Source: Sipunculus nudus
Taxonomy: Eukaryota; Annelida; Sipuncula; Golfingiida; Sipunculidae
Direction: 5' to 3'
Assembly: GCA_026874595.1 (NCBI GenBank)
Contig: CM049318.1
Span: 1,127,241 to 1,191,240 of the forward strand
Length of the DNA: 64,000 nt
In this document: piece after piece, positions 23,134-36,540 of the stretch
Layout of the letters: every line of letters starts with the position of its first letter
Numbering within the stretch: position 1 is the stretch's first letter
Notes under the pieces: model-generated
What the model was told of the DNA's origin: nothing
Databases searched by the model: none
What the model saw: only the letters and a program-made list of their open reading frames with translations
Position numbers and translations under genes: made by a program

Positions 23134-23235
23134 TTCATTCAAGTTAATATTCATAGATATTTTCTGCGGATTTGGATTACCTGGTGGATCCAGTAAAGGT
23201 GTTCTGCCTTAGCGGAGGAATGTGCTGAGTTGAAG

Positions 23236-23336
23236 TTCATTCTAATAATATTCATAGATATTTTCTGCGGATTTGGATTACCTGGTGGATCCAGTAAAGG
23301 TGTTCTGCCTCAGCGGAGGAATGTGCTCAGTTGAAG
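23236..23336 (+). repeat. 101-bp CTAATAAT monomer, copy 3
   Basis: Counterpart of 4642, with the one-base-shorter CTAATAAT form. Its partner lies 407 bp downstream. Confidence 0.85.
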
Positions 23337-23642
23337 TTCATTCAAGTTAATATTCATAGATATTTTCTGCGGATTTGGATTACCTGGTGGATCCAGTAAA
23401 GGCGTTCTGCCTGAGCGGAGGAATGTGCTCAGTTGAAGTTCATTCTAGTTAATATTCATAGATATTTTCTGCGGATTTGGATTACCTGGTGGATCCAGTA
23501 AAGGTGTTCTGCCTCAGCGGAGGAATGTGCTTAGTTGAAGTTCATTCTAGTTAATATTCATAGATATTTTCTGCGGATTTGGATTACCTGGTGGATCCAG
23601 TAAAGGTGTTCTGCCTTAGCGGAGGAATGTGCTGAGTTGAAG

Positions 23643-23743
23643 TTCATTCTAATAATATACATAGATATTTTCTGCGGATTTGGATTACCTGGTGGATCCA
23701 GTAAAGGTGTTCTGCCTCAGCGGAGGAATGTGCTCAGTTGAAG
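23643..23743 (+). repeat. 101-bp CTAATAAT monomer, copy 4
   Basis: Counterpart of 5049. It has a private TATACATAG change in place of TATTCATAG. Confidence 0.85.
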
Positions 23744-24150
23744 TTCATTCTAGTTAATATTCATAGATATTTTCTGCGGATTTGGATTACCTGGTGGATC
23801 CAGTAAAGGCGTTCTGCCTCAGCGGAGGAATGTGCTCAGTTGAAGTTCATTCTAGTTAATATTCATAGATATTTTCTGCGGATTTGGATTACCTGGTGGA
23901 TCCAGTAAAGGCGTTCTGCCTCAGCGGAGGAATGTGCTCAGTTGAAGTTCATTCTAGTTAATATCCATAGATATTTTCTGCGGATTTGAATTACCTGGTG
24001 GATCCAGTAAAGGTGTTCTGCCTCAGCGGAGGAATGTGCTCAGTTGAAGTTCATTCTAGTTAATATTCATAGATATTTTCTGCGGATTTGATTACCTGGT
24101 GGATCCAGTAAAGGCGTTCTGCCTCAGCGGAGGAATGTGCTCAGTTGAAG

Positions 24151-25357
24151 TTCATTCTAGTTAATATTCATAGATATTTTCTGCGGATTTGGATTACCTG
24201 GTGGATCCAGTAAAGGCGTTCTGCCTCAGCGGAGGAATGTGCTCAGTTGAAGTTCATTCTAGTTAATATCCATAGATATTTTCTGCGGATTTGGATTACC
24301 TGGTGGATCCAGTAAAGGTTTTCTGCCTCAGCGGAGGAATGTGCTCAGTTGAAGTTCATTCTGGTTAATATTCATAGATATGTTCTGCGGTTTTGATTAC
24401 CTGGTGGATCCAGTAAAGGCGTTCTGCCTCAGCGGAGGAATGTGCTCAGTTGAAGTTCATTCTAGTTAATATCCATAGATATTTTCTGCGGATTTGGTTT
24501 ATCTGGTGGATCCAGTAAAGGCGTTCTGCCTCAGCGGAGGAATGTGCTCAGTTGAAGTTCATTCTAGTTAATATTCATAGATATTTTCTGCGGATTTGAT
24601 TACCTGGTGGATCCAGTAAAGGCGGAGGAATGTGCTCAGTTGAAGTTCATTCTAGTTAATATTTATAGATATTTTCTGCGGATTTGATTACCTGGTGGAT
24701 CCAGTAAAGGCGTTCTGCCTCAGCGGAGGAATGTGCTAAGTTGAAGTTCATTCTAGTTAATATTCATAGATATTTTCTGCGGATTTAGTTTACCTGGTGG
24801 ATCCAGTAAAGGCGTTCTGCCTTAGCGGAGGAATGTACTCAGTTGAAGTTCATTCTAGTTAATATTCATAGATATTTTCTGCGGATTTGGATTACCTGGT
24901 GGATCCAGTAAAGGTGTTCTGCCTCAGCGGAGGAATGTGCTCAGTTGAAGTTCATTCTAGTTAATATTCATAGATATTTTCTGCGGATTTGGTTTATCTG
25001 GTGGATCCAGTAAAGGTGTTCTGCCTCAGCGGAGGAATGTGCTCAGTTGAAGTTCATTCTAGTTAATATTCATAGATATTTTCTGCGGATTTGATTACCT
25101 GGTGGATCCAGTAAAGGCGTTCTGCCTCAGCGGAGGAATGTGCTAAGTTGAAGTTCATTCTAGTTAATATTCATAGATATTTTCTGCGGATTTGGTTTAT
25201 CTGGTGGATCCAGTAAAGGTGTTCTGCCTCAGCGGAGGAATGTGCTCAGTTGAAGTTCATTCTAGTTAATATTCATAGATATTTTCTGCGGATTTGGATT
25301 ACCTGGTGGATCCAGTAAAGGCGTTCTGCCTCAGCGGAGGAATGTGCACAGTTGAAG
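24151..25357 (+). repeat. 15-mer HOR shortened to 12 monomers (1,207 bp)
   Basis: Monomers 1-5 (GGTTTT at 24317, short monomer at 24558) are followed directly by monomer 9 (a B with TATTTATAG), then 10-15, ending with GCACAG. Loss of monomers 6-8 removes 306 bp and explains the length exactly. Confidence 0.88.
24558..24645 (+). repeat. 88-bp short monomer, copy 5
   Basis: It has the 13-bp deletion with GGATCC retained and is monomer 5 of the shortened 15-mer. Confidence 0.92.
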
Positions 25358-25954
25358 TTCATTCTAGTTAATATTCATAGATATTTTCTGCGGATTTGGA
25401 TTACCTGGTGGATCCAGTAAAGGCGTTCTGCCTCAGCGGAGGAATGTGCTCAGTTGAAGTTCATTCTAGTTAATATCCATAGATATTTTCTGCGGATTTG
25501 GATTACCTGGTGGATCCAGTAAAGGTGTTCTGCCTCAGCGGAGGAATGTGCTCAGTTGAAGTTCATTCTAGTTAATATTCATAGATATGTTCTGCGGATT
25601 TGATTACCTGGTGGATCCAGTAAAGGCGTTCTGCCTCAGCGGAGGAATGTGCTCAGTTGAAGTTCATTCTAGTTAATATCCATAGATATTTTCTGCGGAT
25701 TTGGTTTATCTGGTGGATCCAGTAAAGGCGTTCTGCCTCAGCGGAGGAATGTGCTCAGTTGAAGTTCATTCTAGTTAATATTCATAGATATTTTCTGCGG
25801 ATTTGATTACCTGGTGGTTCCAGTAAAGGCGGAGGAATGTGCTCAGTTGAAGTTCATTCTAGTTAATATTCATAGATATTTTCTGCGGATTTGGATTACC
25901 TGGTGGATCCAGTTAAGGCGTTCTGCCTCAGCGGAGGAATGTGCTCAGTTGAAG
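25358..25954 (+). repeat. Partial 15-mer HOR (monomers 1-6)
   Basis: The order is A, A(TATCC, GGTGTT), B(ATATGTT), C1, short form with GGTTCCAG, A(CAGTTAAGG). This subtype matches the partial copy at 3027 rather than copy 1. The GTTAAGG change at 25914 turns the usual TAA stop into TTA. Confidence 0.85.
25765..25852 (+). repeat. 88-bp short monomer, copy 6
   Basis: It has the 13-bp deletion plus GGTTCCAG. The deletion shifts frame and contributes to the one spurious open stretch at 25814-26017. Confidence 0.92.
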
Positions 25955-26870
25955 TTCATTCTAGTTAATATTCATAGATATTTTCTGCGGATTTGGATTA
26001 CCTGGTGGATCCAGTAAAAGCGTTCTGCCTCAGCGGAGGAATGTGCTCAGTTGAAGTTCATTCTAGTTAATATTCATAGATATTTTCTGCGGATTTGGTT
26101 TATCTGGTGGATCCAGTAAAGGTGTTCTGCCTCAGCGGAGGAATGTGCTCAGTTGAAGTTCATTCTAGTTAATATTCATAGATATTTTCTGCGGATTTGG
26201 ATTACCTGGTGGATCCAGTAAAGGCGTTCTGCCTCAGCGGAGGAATGTGCTCAGTTGAAGTTCATTCAAGTTAATATTCATAGATATTTTCTGCGGATTT
26301 GATTACCTGGTGGATCCAGTAAAGGCGTTCTGTCTCAGCGGAGGAATGTGCTCAGTTGAAGTTCATTCTAGTTAATATCCATAGATATTTTCTGCGGATT
26401 TGGTTTATCTGGTGGATCCAGTAAAGGCGTTCTGCCTCAGCGGAGGAATGTGCTCAGTTGAAGTTCATTCTAGTTAATATTCATAGATATTTTCTGCGGA
26501 TTTGATTACCTGGTGGATCCAGTAAAGGCGTTCTGCCTCAGCGGAGGAATGTGCTCAGTTGAAGTTCATTCTAGTTAATATTCATAGATATTTTCTGCGG
26601 ATTTGGATTACCTGGTGTATCCAGTAAAGGCGTTCTGCCTGAGCGGAGGAATGTGCTCAGTTGAAGTTCATTCAAGTTAATATTCATAGATATTTTCTGC
26701 GGCTTTGGATTACCTGGTGGATCCAGTAAAGGTGTTCTGCCTCAGCGGAGGAATGTGCTCAGTTGAAGTTCATTCTTGTTAATATTCATAGATATTTTCT
26801 GCGGATTTGGATTACCTGGTGGATCCAGTAAAGGTGTTCTGCCTCAGCGGAGGAATGTGCTCAGTTGAAG

Positions 26871-28090
26871 TTCATTCTAGTTAATATTCATAGATATTTT
26901 CTGCGGATTTGATTACCTGGTGGATCCAGTAAAGGCGTTCTGCCTCAGCGGAGGAATGTGCTCAGTTGAAGTTCATTCTAGTTAATATCCATAGATATTT
27001 TCTGCGGATTTGGTTTATCTGGTGGATCCAGTAAAGGCGTTCTGCCTCAGCGGAGGAATGTGCTCAGTTGAAGTTCATTCTAGTTAATATTCATAGATAT
27101 TTTCTGCGGATTTGATTACCTGGTGGATCCAGTAAAGGCGTTCTGCCTCAGCGGAGGAATGTGCTCAGTTGAAGTTCATTCTAGTTAATATTCATAGATA
27201 TTTTCTGCGGATTTGGATTACCTGGTGGATCCAGTAAAGGCGTTCTGCCTCAGCGGAGGAATGTGCTCAGTTGAAGTTCATTCTAGTTAATATTCATAGA
27301 TATTTTCTGCGGATTTGGATTACCTGGTGGATCCAGTAAAGGTGTTCTGCCTCAGCGGAGGAATGTGCTCAGTTGAAGTTCATTCTAGTTAATATCCATA
27401 GATATTTTCTGCGGATTTGGATTACCTGGTGGATCCAGTAAAGGTGTTCTGCCTCAGCGGAGGAATGTGATCAGTTGAAGTTCATTCTAGTTAATATTCA
27501 TAGATATTTTCTGCGGATTTGATTACCTGGTGGATCCAGTAAAGGCGTTCTGCCTCAGCGGAGGAATGTGCTCAGTTGAAGTTCATTCTAGTTAATATCC
27601 ATAGATATTTTCTGCGGATTTGGTTTATCTGGTGGATCCAGTAAAGGCGTTCTGCCTCAGCGGAGGAATGTGCTCAGTTGAAGTTCATTCTAGTTAATAT
27701 TCATAGATATTTTCTGCGGATTTGATTACCTGGTGGATCCAGTAAAGGCGTTCTGCCTCAGCGGAGGAATGTGCTCAGTTGAAGTTCATTCTAGTTAATA
27801 TTCATAGATATTTTCTGCGGATTTGGATTACCTGGTGGATCCAGTAAAGGCGTTCTGCCTCAGCGGAGGAATGTGCTCAGTTGAAGTTCATTCTAGTTAA
27901 TATTCATAGATATTTTCTGCGGATTTGGATTACCTGGTGGATCCAGTAAAGGTGTTCTGCCTCAGCGGAGGAATGTGCTCAGTTGAAGTTCATTCTAGTT
28001 AATATTCATAGATATTTTCTGCGGATTTGGATTACCTGGTGGATCCAGTAAAGGTGTTCTGCCTCAGCGGAGGAATGTGCTCAGTTGAAG
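26871..28090 (+). repeat. Tandem pair of 610-bp six-mers in large repeat II
   Basis: Two B, C1, B, A, A, A units start at 26871 and 27481. The first ends in a TATCC monomer with GTGATCAG (27470), a mark repeated at 33985. Counterpart in copy 2: 33386-34605. Confidence 0.87.
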
Positions 28091-30637
28091 TTCATTCTAG
28101 TTAATATTCATAGATATTTTCTGCGGATTTGGTTTAGCTGGTGGATCCAGTAAAGGTGTTCTGCCTCAGCGGAGGAATGTGCTCAGTTGAAGTTCATTCT
28201 AGTTAATATTCATAGATATTTTCTGCGGATTTGGATTACCTGGTGGATCCAGTAAAGGCGTTCTGCCTCAGCGGAGGAATGTGCTCAGTTGAAGTTCATT
28301 CTAGTTAATATTCATAGATATTTTCTGCGGATTTGGATTACCTGGTGGATCCAGTAAAGGCGTTCTGCCTCAGCGGAGGAATGTGCTCAGTTGAAGTTCA
28401 TTCTAGTTAATATTCATAGATATTATCTGCGGATTTGGATTACCTGGTGTATCCAGTAAAGGCGTTCTGCCTCAGCGGAGGAATGTGCTCAGTTGAAGTT
28501 CATTCAAGTTAATATTCATAGATTTTTTCTGCGGATTTGGATTACCTGGTGGATCCAGTAAAGGCGTTCTGCCTCAGCGGAGGAATGTGCTCAGTTGAAG
28601 TTCATTCTAGTTAATATTCATAGATATTTTCTGCGGATTTGGATTACCTGGTGGATCCAGTAAAAGCGTTCTGCCTCAGCGGAGGAATGTGCTCAGTTGA
28701 AGTTCATTCTAGTTAATATTCATAGATATTTTCTGCGGATTTGGATTACCTGGTGGATCCAGTAAAGGCGTTCTGCCTCAGCGGAGGAATGTGCTCAGTT
28801 GAAGTTCATTCTAGTTAATATTCATAGATATTTTCTGTGGATTTGGATTACCTGGTGGATCCAGTAAAGGCGTTCTGCCTTAGCGGGGGAATGTGCTCAG
28901 TTGAAGTTCATTCTAGTTAATATTCATAGATATTTTCTGCGGCTTTGGATTACCTGGTGGATCCAGTAAAGGCGTTCTGCCTCAGCGGAGGAATGTGCTC
29001 AGTTGAAGTTCATTCAAGTTAATATTCATAGATATTTTCTGCGGATTTGATTACCTGGTGGATCCAGTAAAGGCGTTCTGCCTCAGCGGAGGAATGTGCT
29101 CAGTTGAAGTTCATTCTAGTTAATATTCATAGATATTTTCTGCGGATTTGGATAACCTGGTGTATCCAGTAAAGGCGTTCTGCCTGAGCGGAGGAATGTG
29201 CTCAGTTGAAGTTCATTCAAGTTAATATTCATAGATATTTTCTGCGGCTTTGGATTACCTGGTGGATCCAGTAAAGGTGTTCTGCCTCAGCGGAGGAATG
29301 TGCTCAGTTGAAGTTCATTCTTGTTAATATTCATAGATATTTTCTGCGGATTTGGATTACCTGGTGGATCCAGTAAAGGTGTTCTGCCTCAGCGGAGGAA
29401 TGTGCTCAGTTGAAGTTCATTCTAGTTAATATTCATAGATATTTTCTGCGGATTTGGATTACCTGGTGGATCCAGTAAAGGCGTTCTGCCTCAGCGGAGG
29501 AATGTGCTCAGTTGAAGTTCATTCTAGTTAATATTCATAGATATTTTCTGCGGATTTGATTACCTGGTGGATCCAGTAAAGGCGTTCTGCCTCAGCGGAG
29601 GAATGTGCTAAGTTGAAGTTCATTCTAGTTAATATTCATAGATATTTTCTGCGGATTTGGATTACCTGGTGGATCCAGTAAAGGCGTTCTGCCTTAGCAG
29701 AGGAATGTGCTAAGTTGAATTTCATTCTAGTTAATATTCATAGATATTTTCTGCGGATTTGATTACCTGGTGGATCCAGTAAAGGCGTTCTGCCTCAGCG
29801 GAGGAATGTGCTCAGTTGAAGTTCATTCAAGTTAATATTCATAGATATTTTCTGCGGCTTTGGATTACCTGGTGGATCCAGTAAAGGTGTTCTGCCTCAG
29901 CGGAGGAATGTGCTCAGTTGAAGTTCATTCTTGTTAATATTCATAGATATTTTCTGCGGATTTGGATTACCTGGTGGATCCAGTAAAGGTGTTCTGCCTC
30001 AGCGGAGGAATGTGCTCAGTTGAAGTTCATTCTAGTTAATATTCATAGATATTTTCTGCGGATTTGGTTTATCTGGTGGATCCAGTAAAGGTGTTCTGCC
30101 TCAGCGGAGGAATGTGCTCAGTTGAAGTTCATTCTAGTTAATATTCATAGATATTTTCTGCGGATTTGGATTACCTGGTGGATCCAGTAAAGGCGTTCTG
30201 CCTCAGCGGAGGAATGTGCTCAGTTGAAGTTCATTCTAGTTAATATTCATAGATATTTTCTGCGGATTTGGATTACCTGGTGGATCCAGTAAAGGCGTTC
30301 TGCCTTAGCGGAGGAATGTGCTCAGTTGAAGTTCATTCTAGTTAATATTCATAGATATTTTCTGCGGATTTAGATTACCTGGTGGATCCAGTAAAGGCGT
30401 TCTGCCTCAGCGGAGGAATGTGCTCAGTTGAAGTTCATTCTAGTTAATATTCATAAATATTTTCTGCGGATTTGGATTACCTGGTGGATCCAGTAAAGGC
30501 GTTCTGCCTCAGCGGAGGAATGTGCTCAGTTGAAATTCATTCTAGTTAATATCCATAGATATTTTCTGCGGATTTGGATTACCTGGTGGATCCAGTAAAG
30601 GTGTTCTGCCTCAGCGGAGGAATGTGCTCAGTTGAAG

Positions 30638-31857
30638 TTCATTCTAGTTAATATTCATAGATATTTTCTGCGGATTTGATTACCTGGTGGATCCAGTAAA
30701 GGCGTTCTGCCTCAGCGGAGGAATGTGCTCAGTTGAAGTTCATTCTAGTTAATATCCATAGATATTTTCTGCGGATTTGGTTTATCTGGTGGATCCAGTA
30801 AAGGCGTTCTGCCTCAGCGGAGGAATGTGCTCAGTTGAAGTTCATTCTAGTTAATATTCATAGATATTTTCTGCGGATTTGATTACCTGGTGGATCCAGT
30901 AAAGGCGATCTGCCTCAGCGGAGGAATGTGCTCAGTTGAAGATCATTCTAGTTAATATTCATAGATATTTTCTGCGGATTTGGATTACCTGGTGGATCCA
31001 GTAAAGGCGTTCTGCCTCAGCGGAGGAATGTGCTCAGTTGAAGTTCATTCTAGTTAATATTCATAGATATTTTCTGCGGATTTGGATTACCTGGTGGATC
31101 CAGTAAAGGTGTTCTGCCTCAGCGGAGGAATGTGCTCAGTTGAAGTTCATTCTAGTTAATATCCATAGATATTTTCTGCGGATTTGGATTACCTGGTGGA
31201 TCCAGTAAAGGTGTTCTGCCTCAGCGGAGGAATGTGCTCAGTTGAAGTTCATTCTAGTTAATATTCATAGATATTTTCTGCGGATTTGATTACCTGGTGG
31301 ATCCAGTAAAGGCGTTCTGCCTCAGCGGAGGAATGTGCTCAGTTGAAGTTCATTCTAGTTAATATCCATAGATATTTTATGCGGATTTGGTTTATCTGGT
31401 GGATCCAGTAAAGGCGTTCTGCCTCAGCGGAGGAATGTGCTCAGTTGAAGTTCATTCTAGTTAATATTCATAGATATTTTCTGCGGATTTGATTACCTGG
31501 TGGATCCAGTAAAGGCGTTCTGCCTCAGCGGAGGAATGTGCTTAGTTGAAGTTCATTCTAGTTAATATTCATAGATATTTTCTGCGGATTTGGATTACCT
31601 GGTGGATCCAGTAAAGGCGTTCTGCCTCAGCGGAGGAATGTGCTCAGTTGAAGTTCATTCTAGTTAATATTCATAGATATTTTCTGCGGATTTGGATTAC
31701 CTGGTGGATCCAGTAAAGGTGTTCTGCCTCAGCGGAGGAATGTGCTCAGTTGAAGTTCATTCTAGTTAATATTCATAGATATTTTCTGCGGATTTGGATT
31801 ACCTGGTGGATCCAGAAAAGGTGTTCTGCCTTAGCGGAGGAATGTGCTCAGTTGAAG
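30638..31857 (+). repeat. Second tandem pair of six-mers in large repeat II
   Basis: Two B, C1, B, A, A, A units start at 30638 and 31248. Marks are GGCGATCTG followed by GAAGATCATT (30908 onward) in the first and TTTTATGCGG (31379) in the second. Counterpart at 37765-38984, offset 7,127. Confidence 0.86.
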
Positions 31858-33385
31858 TTCATTCTAGTTAATATTCATAGATATTTTCTGCGGATTTGGT
31901 TTATCTGGTGGATCCAGTAAAGGTGTTCTGCCTCAGCGGAGGAATGTGCTCAGTTGAAGTTCATTCTAGTTAATATTCATAGATATTTTCTGCGGATTTG
32001 GATTACCTGGTGGATCCAGTAAAGGCGTTCTGCCTCAGCGGAGGAATGTGCTCAGTTGAAGTTCATTCTAGTTAATATTCATAGATATTTTCTGCGGATT
32101 TGGATTACCTGGTGGATCCAGTAAAGGCGTTCTGCCTCAGCGGAGGAATGTGCTCAGTTGATGTTCATTCTAGTTAATATTCATAGATATTATCTGCGGA
32201 TTTGGATTACCTGGTGTATTCAGTAAAGGCGTTCTGCCTCAGCGGAGGAATGTGCTCAGTTGAAGTTCATTCAAGTTAATATTCATAGATATTTTCTGCG
32301 GATTTGGATTACCTGGTGGATCCAGTAAAGGCGTTCTGCCTCAGCGGAGGAATGTGCTCAGTTGAAGTTCATTCTAGTTAATATTCATAGATATTTTCTG
32401 CGGATTTGGATTACCTGGTGGATCCAGTTAAGGCGTTCTGCCTCAGCGGAGGAATGTGCTCAGTTGAAGTTCATTCTAGTTAATATTCATAGATATTTTC
32501 TGCGGATTTGGATTACCTGGTGGATCCAGTAAAAGCGTTCTGCCTCAGCGGAGGAATGTGCTCAGTTGAAGTTCATTCTAGTTAATATTCATAGATATTT
32601 TCTGCGGATTTGGTTTATCTGGTGGATCCAGTAAAGGTGTTCTGCCTCAGCGGAGGAATGTGCTCAGTTGAAGTTCATTCTAGTTAATATTCATAGATAT
32701 TTTCTGCGGATTTGGATTACCTGGTGGATCCAGTAAAGGCGTTCTGCCTCAGCGGAGGAATGTGCTCAGTTGAAGTTCATTCAAGTTAATATTCATAGAT
32801 ATTTTCTGCGGATTTGATTACCTGGTGGATCCAGTAAAGGCGTTCTGTCTCAGCGGAGGAATGTGCTCAGTTGAAGTTCATTCTAGTTAATATCCATAGA
32901 TATTTTCTGCGGATTTGGTTTATCTGGTGGATCCAGTAAAGGCGTTCTGCCTCAGCGGAGGAATGTGCTCAGTTGAAGTTCATTCTAGTTAATATTCATA
33001 GATATTTTCTGCGGATTTGATTACCTGGTGGATCCAGTAAAGGCGTTCTGCCTCAGCGGAGGAATGTGCTCAGTTGAAGTTCATTCTAGTTAATATTCAT
33101 AGATATTTTCTGCGGATTTGGATTACCTGGTGTATCCAGTAAAGGCGTTCTGCCTGAGCGGAGGAATGTGCTCAGTTGAAGTTCATTCAAGTTAATATTC
33201 ATAGATATTTTCTGCGGCTTTGGATTACCTGGTGGATCCAGTAAAGGTGTTCTGCCTCAGCGGAGGAATGTGCTCAGTTGAAGTTCATTCTTGTTAATAT
33301 TCATAGATATTTTCTGCGGATTTGGATTACCTGGTGGATCCAGTAAAGGTGTTCTGCCTCAGCGGAGGAATGTGCTCAGTTGAAG

Positions 33386-34605
33386 TTCATTCTAGTTAAT
33401 ATTCATAGATATTTTCTGCGGATTTGATTACCTGGTGGATCCAGTAAAGGCGTTCTGCCTCAGCGGAGGAATGTGCTCAGTTGAAGTTCATTCTAGTTAA
33501 TATCCATAGATATTTTCTGCGGATTTGGTTTATCTGGTGGATCCAGTAAAGGCGTTCTGCCTCAGCGGAGGAATGTGCTCAGTTGAAGTTCATTCTAGTT
33601 AATATTCATAGATATTTTCTGCGGATTTGATTACCTGGTGGATCCAGTAAAGGCGTTCTGCCTCAGCGGAGGAATGTGCTCAGTTGAAGTTCATTCTAGT
33701 TAATATTCATAGATATTTTCTGCGGATTTGGATTACCTGGTGGATCCAGTAAAGGCGTTCTGCCTCAGCGGAGGAATGTGCTCAGTTGAAGTTCATTCTA
33801 GTTAATATTCATAGATATTTTCTGCGGATTTGGATTACCTGGTGGATCCAGTAAAGGTGTTCTGCCTCAGCGGAGGAATGTGCTCAGTTGAAGTTCATTC
33901 TAGTTAATATCCATAGATATTTTCTGCGGATTTGGATTACCTGGTGGATCCAGTAAAGGTGTTCTGCCTCAGCGGAGGAATGTGATCAGTTGAAGTTCAT
34001 TCTAGTTAATATTCATAGATATTTTCTGCGGATTTGATTACCTGGTGGATCCAGTAAAGGCGTTCTGCCTCAGCGGAGGAATGTGCTCAGTTGAAGTTCA
34101 TTCTAGTTAATATCCATAGATATTTTCTGCGGATTTGGTTTATCTGGTGGATCCAGTAAAGGCGTTCTGCCTCAGCGGAGGAATGTGCTCAGTTGAAGTT
34201 CATTCTAGTTAATATTCATAGATATTTTCTGCGGATTTGATTACCTGGTGGATCCAGTAAAGGCGTTCTGCCTCAGCGGAGGAATGTGCTCAGTTGAAGT
34301 TCATTCTAGTTAATATTCATAGATATTTTCTGCGGATTTGGATTACCTGGTGGATCCAGTAAAGGCGTTCTGCCTCAGCGGAGGAATGTGCTCAGTTGAA
34401 GTTCATTCTAGTTAATATTCATAGATATTTTCTGCGGATTTGGATTACCTGGTGGATCCAGTAAAGGTGTTCTGCCTCAGCGGAGGAATGTGCTCAGTTG
34501 AAGTTCATTCTAGTTAATATTCATAGATATTTTCTGCGGATTTGGATTACCTGGTGGATCCAGTAAAGGTGTTCTGCCTCAGCGGAGGAATGTGCTCAGT
34601 TGAAG
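33386..34605 (+). repeat. Tandem pair of 610-bp six-mers, copy in large repeat II copy 2
   Basis: Counterpart of 26871-28090 at offset 6,515, again with GTGATCAG between the two units. Confidence 0.86.
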
Positions 34606-36540
34606 TTCATTCTAGTTAATATTCATAGATATTTTCTGCGGATTTGGTTTATCTGGTGGATCCAGTAAAGGTGTTCTGCCTCAGCGGAGGAATGTGCTCA
34701 GTTGAAGTTCATTCTAGTTAATATTCATAGATATTTTCTGCGGATTTGGATTACCTGGTGGATCCAGTAAAGGCGTTCTGCCTCAGCGGAGGAATGTGCT
34801 CAGTTGAAGTTCATTCTAGTTAATATTCATAGATATTTTCTGCGGATTTGGATTACCTGGTGGATCCAGTAAAGGCGTTCTGCCTCAGCGGAGGAATGTG
34901 CTCAGTTGAAGTTCATTCTAGTTAATATTCATAGATATTATCTGCGGATTTGGATTACCTGGTGTATCCAGTAAAGGCGTTCTGCCTCAGCGGAGGAATG
35001 TGCTCAGTTGAAGTTCATTCAAGTTAATATTCATAGATTTTTTCTGCGGATTTGGATTACCTGGTGGATCCAGTAAAGGCGTTCTGCCTCAGCGGAGGAA
35101 TGTGCTCAGTTGAAGTTCATTCTAGTTAATATTCATAGATATTTTCTGCGGATTTGGATTACCTGGTGGATCCAGTAAAAGCGTTCTGCCTCAGCGGAGG
35201 AATGTGCTCAGTTGAAGTTCATTCTAGTTAATATTCATAGATATTTTCTGCGGATTTGGATTACCTGGTGGATCCAGTAAAGGCGTTCTGCCTCAGCGGA
35301 GGAATGTGCTCAGTTGAAGTTCATTCTAGTTAATATTCATAGATATTTTCTGTGGATTTGGATTACCTGGTGGATCCAGTAAAGGCGTTCTGCCTTAGCA
35401 GGGGAATGTGCTCAGTTGAAGTTCATTCTAGTTAATATTCATAGATATTTTCTGCGGCTTTGGATTACCTGGTGGATCCAGTAAAGGCGTTCTGCCTCAG
35501 CGGAGGAATGTGCTCAGTTGAAGTTCATTCAAGTTAATATTCATAGATATTTTCTGCGGATTTGATTACCTGGTGGATCCAGTAAAGGCGTTCTGCCTCA
35601 GCGGAGGAATGTGCTCAGTTGAAGTTCATTCTAGTTAATATTCATAGATATTTTCTGCGGATTTGGATAACCTGGTGTATCCAGTAAAGGCGTTCTGCCT
35701 GAGCGGAGGAATGTGCTCAGTTGAAGTTCATTCAAGTTAATATTCATAGATATTTTCTGCGGCTTTGGATTACCTGGTGGATCCAGTAAAGGTGTTCTGC
35801 CTCAGCGGAGGAATGTGCTCAGTTGAAGTTCATTCTTGTTAATATTCATAGATATTTTCTGCGGATTTGGATTACCTGGTGGATCCAGTAAAGGTGTTCT
35901 GCCTCAGCGGAGGAATGTGCTCAGTTGAAGTTCATTCTAGTTAATATTCATAGATATTTTCTGCGGATTTGGATTACCTGGTGGATCCAGTAAAGGCGTT
36001 CTGCCTCAGCGGAGGAATGTGCTCAGTTGAAGTTCATTCTAGTTAATATTCATAGATATTTTCTGCGGATTTGATTACCTGGTGGATCCAGTAAAGGCGT
36101 TCTGCCTCAGCGGAGGAATGTGCTAAGTTGAAGTTCATTCTAGTTAATATTCATAGATATTTTCTGCGGATTTGGATTACCTGGTGGATCCAGTAAAGGC
36201 GTTCTGCCTTAGCAGAGGAATGTGCTAAGTTGAATTTCATTCTAGTTAATATTCATAGATATTTTCTGCGGATTTGATTACCTGGTGGATCCAGTAAAGG
36301 CGTTCTGCCTCAGCGGAGGAATGTGCTCAGTTGAAGTTCATTCAAGTTAATATTCATAGATATTTTCTGCGGCTTTGGATTACCTGGTGGATCCAGTAAA
36401 GGTGTTCTGCCTCAGCGGAGGAATGTGCTCAGTTGAAGTTCATTCTTGTTAATATTCATAGATATTTTCTGCGGATTTGGATTACCTGGTGGATCCAGTA
36501 AAGGTGTTCTGCCTCAGCGGAGGAATGTGCTCAGTTGAAG

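Larger units (their letters stand above)
22931..23947 (+). repeat. 10-monomer block shared with 4337-5353
   Basis: The block is 1,017 bp with a constant offset of 18,594: CTGATGG at 4386 and 22980, and CTAATAAT monomers at 4642/5049 and 23236/23643. After it, two and then four monomers are missing relative to 5354-6168, so the offset falls by 612 bp to 17,982 before the 15-mer at 24151. Confidence 0.87.
25955..32469 (+). repeat. Large repeat II, copy 1 (6,515 bp)
   Basis: It opens with the landmark cassette: A(AAAGCG), C2, A, B with TCAAG and GTCTCAG (26333), C1. It then holds a six-mer pair (26871-28090), TATTATCTG, GATTTTTTC (28521), TAGATTACC (30372), a second six-mer pair (30638-31857) with GCGATC/GATCATT (30908) and TTTTATGCGG (31379), and GTATTCAG (32220). 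All these marks recur in copy 2 at 6,515 or, after an internal duplication, 7,127 bp. Confidence 0.9.

Noticed and set aside
25814-26017. A 67-residue open stretch from a GTG, with a 34-residue sequence nearly repeated twice.
   Set aside because: It is satellite sequence. The 102-bp monomer equals 34 codons, and the usual TAA at monomer 61-63 is lost only because 25914 carries CAGTTAAGG. It ends at the next normal TAA (26015-26017). The start lies within a short monomer, and no sister monomer stays open. It has no features of a gene.
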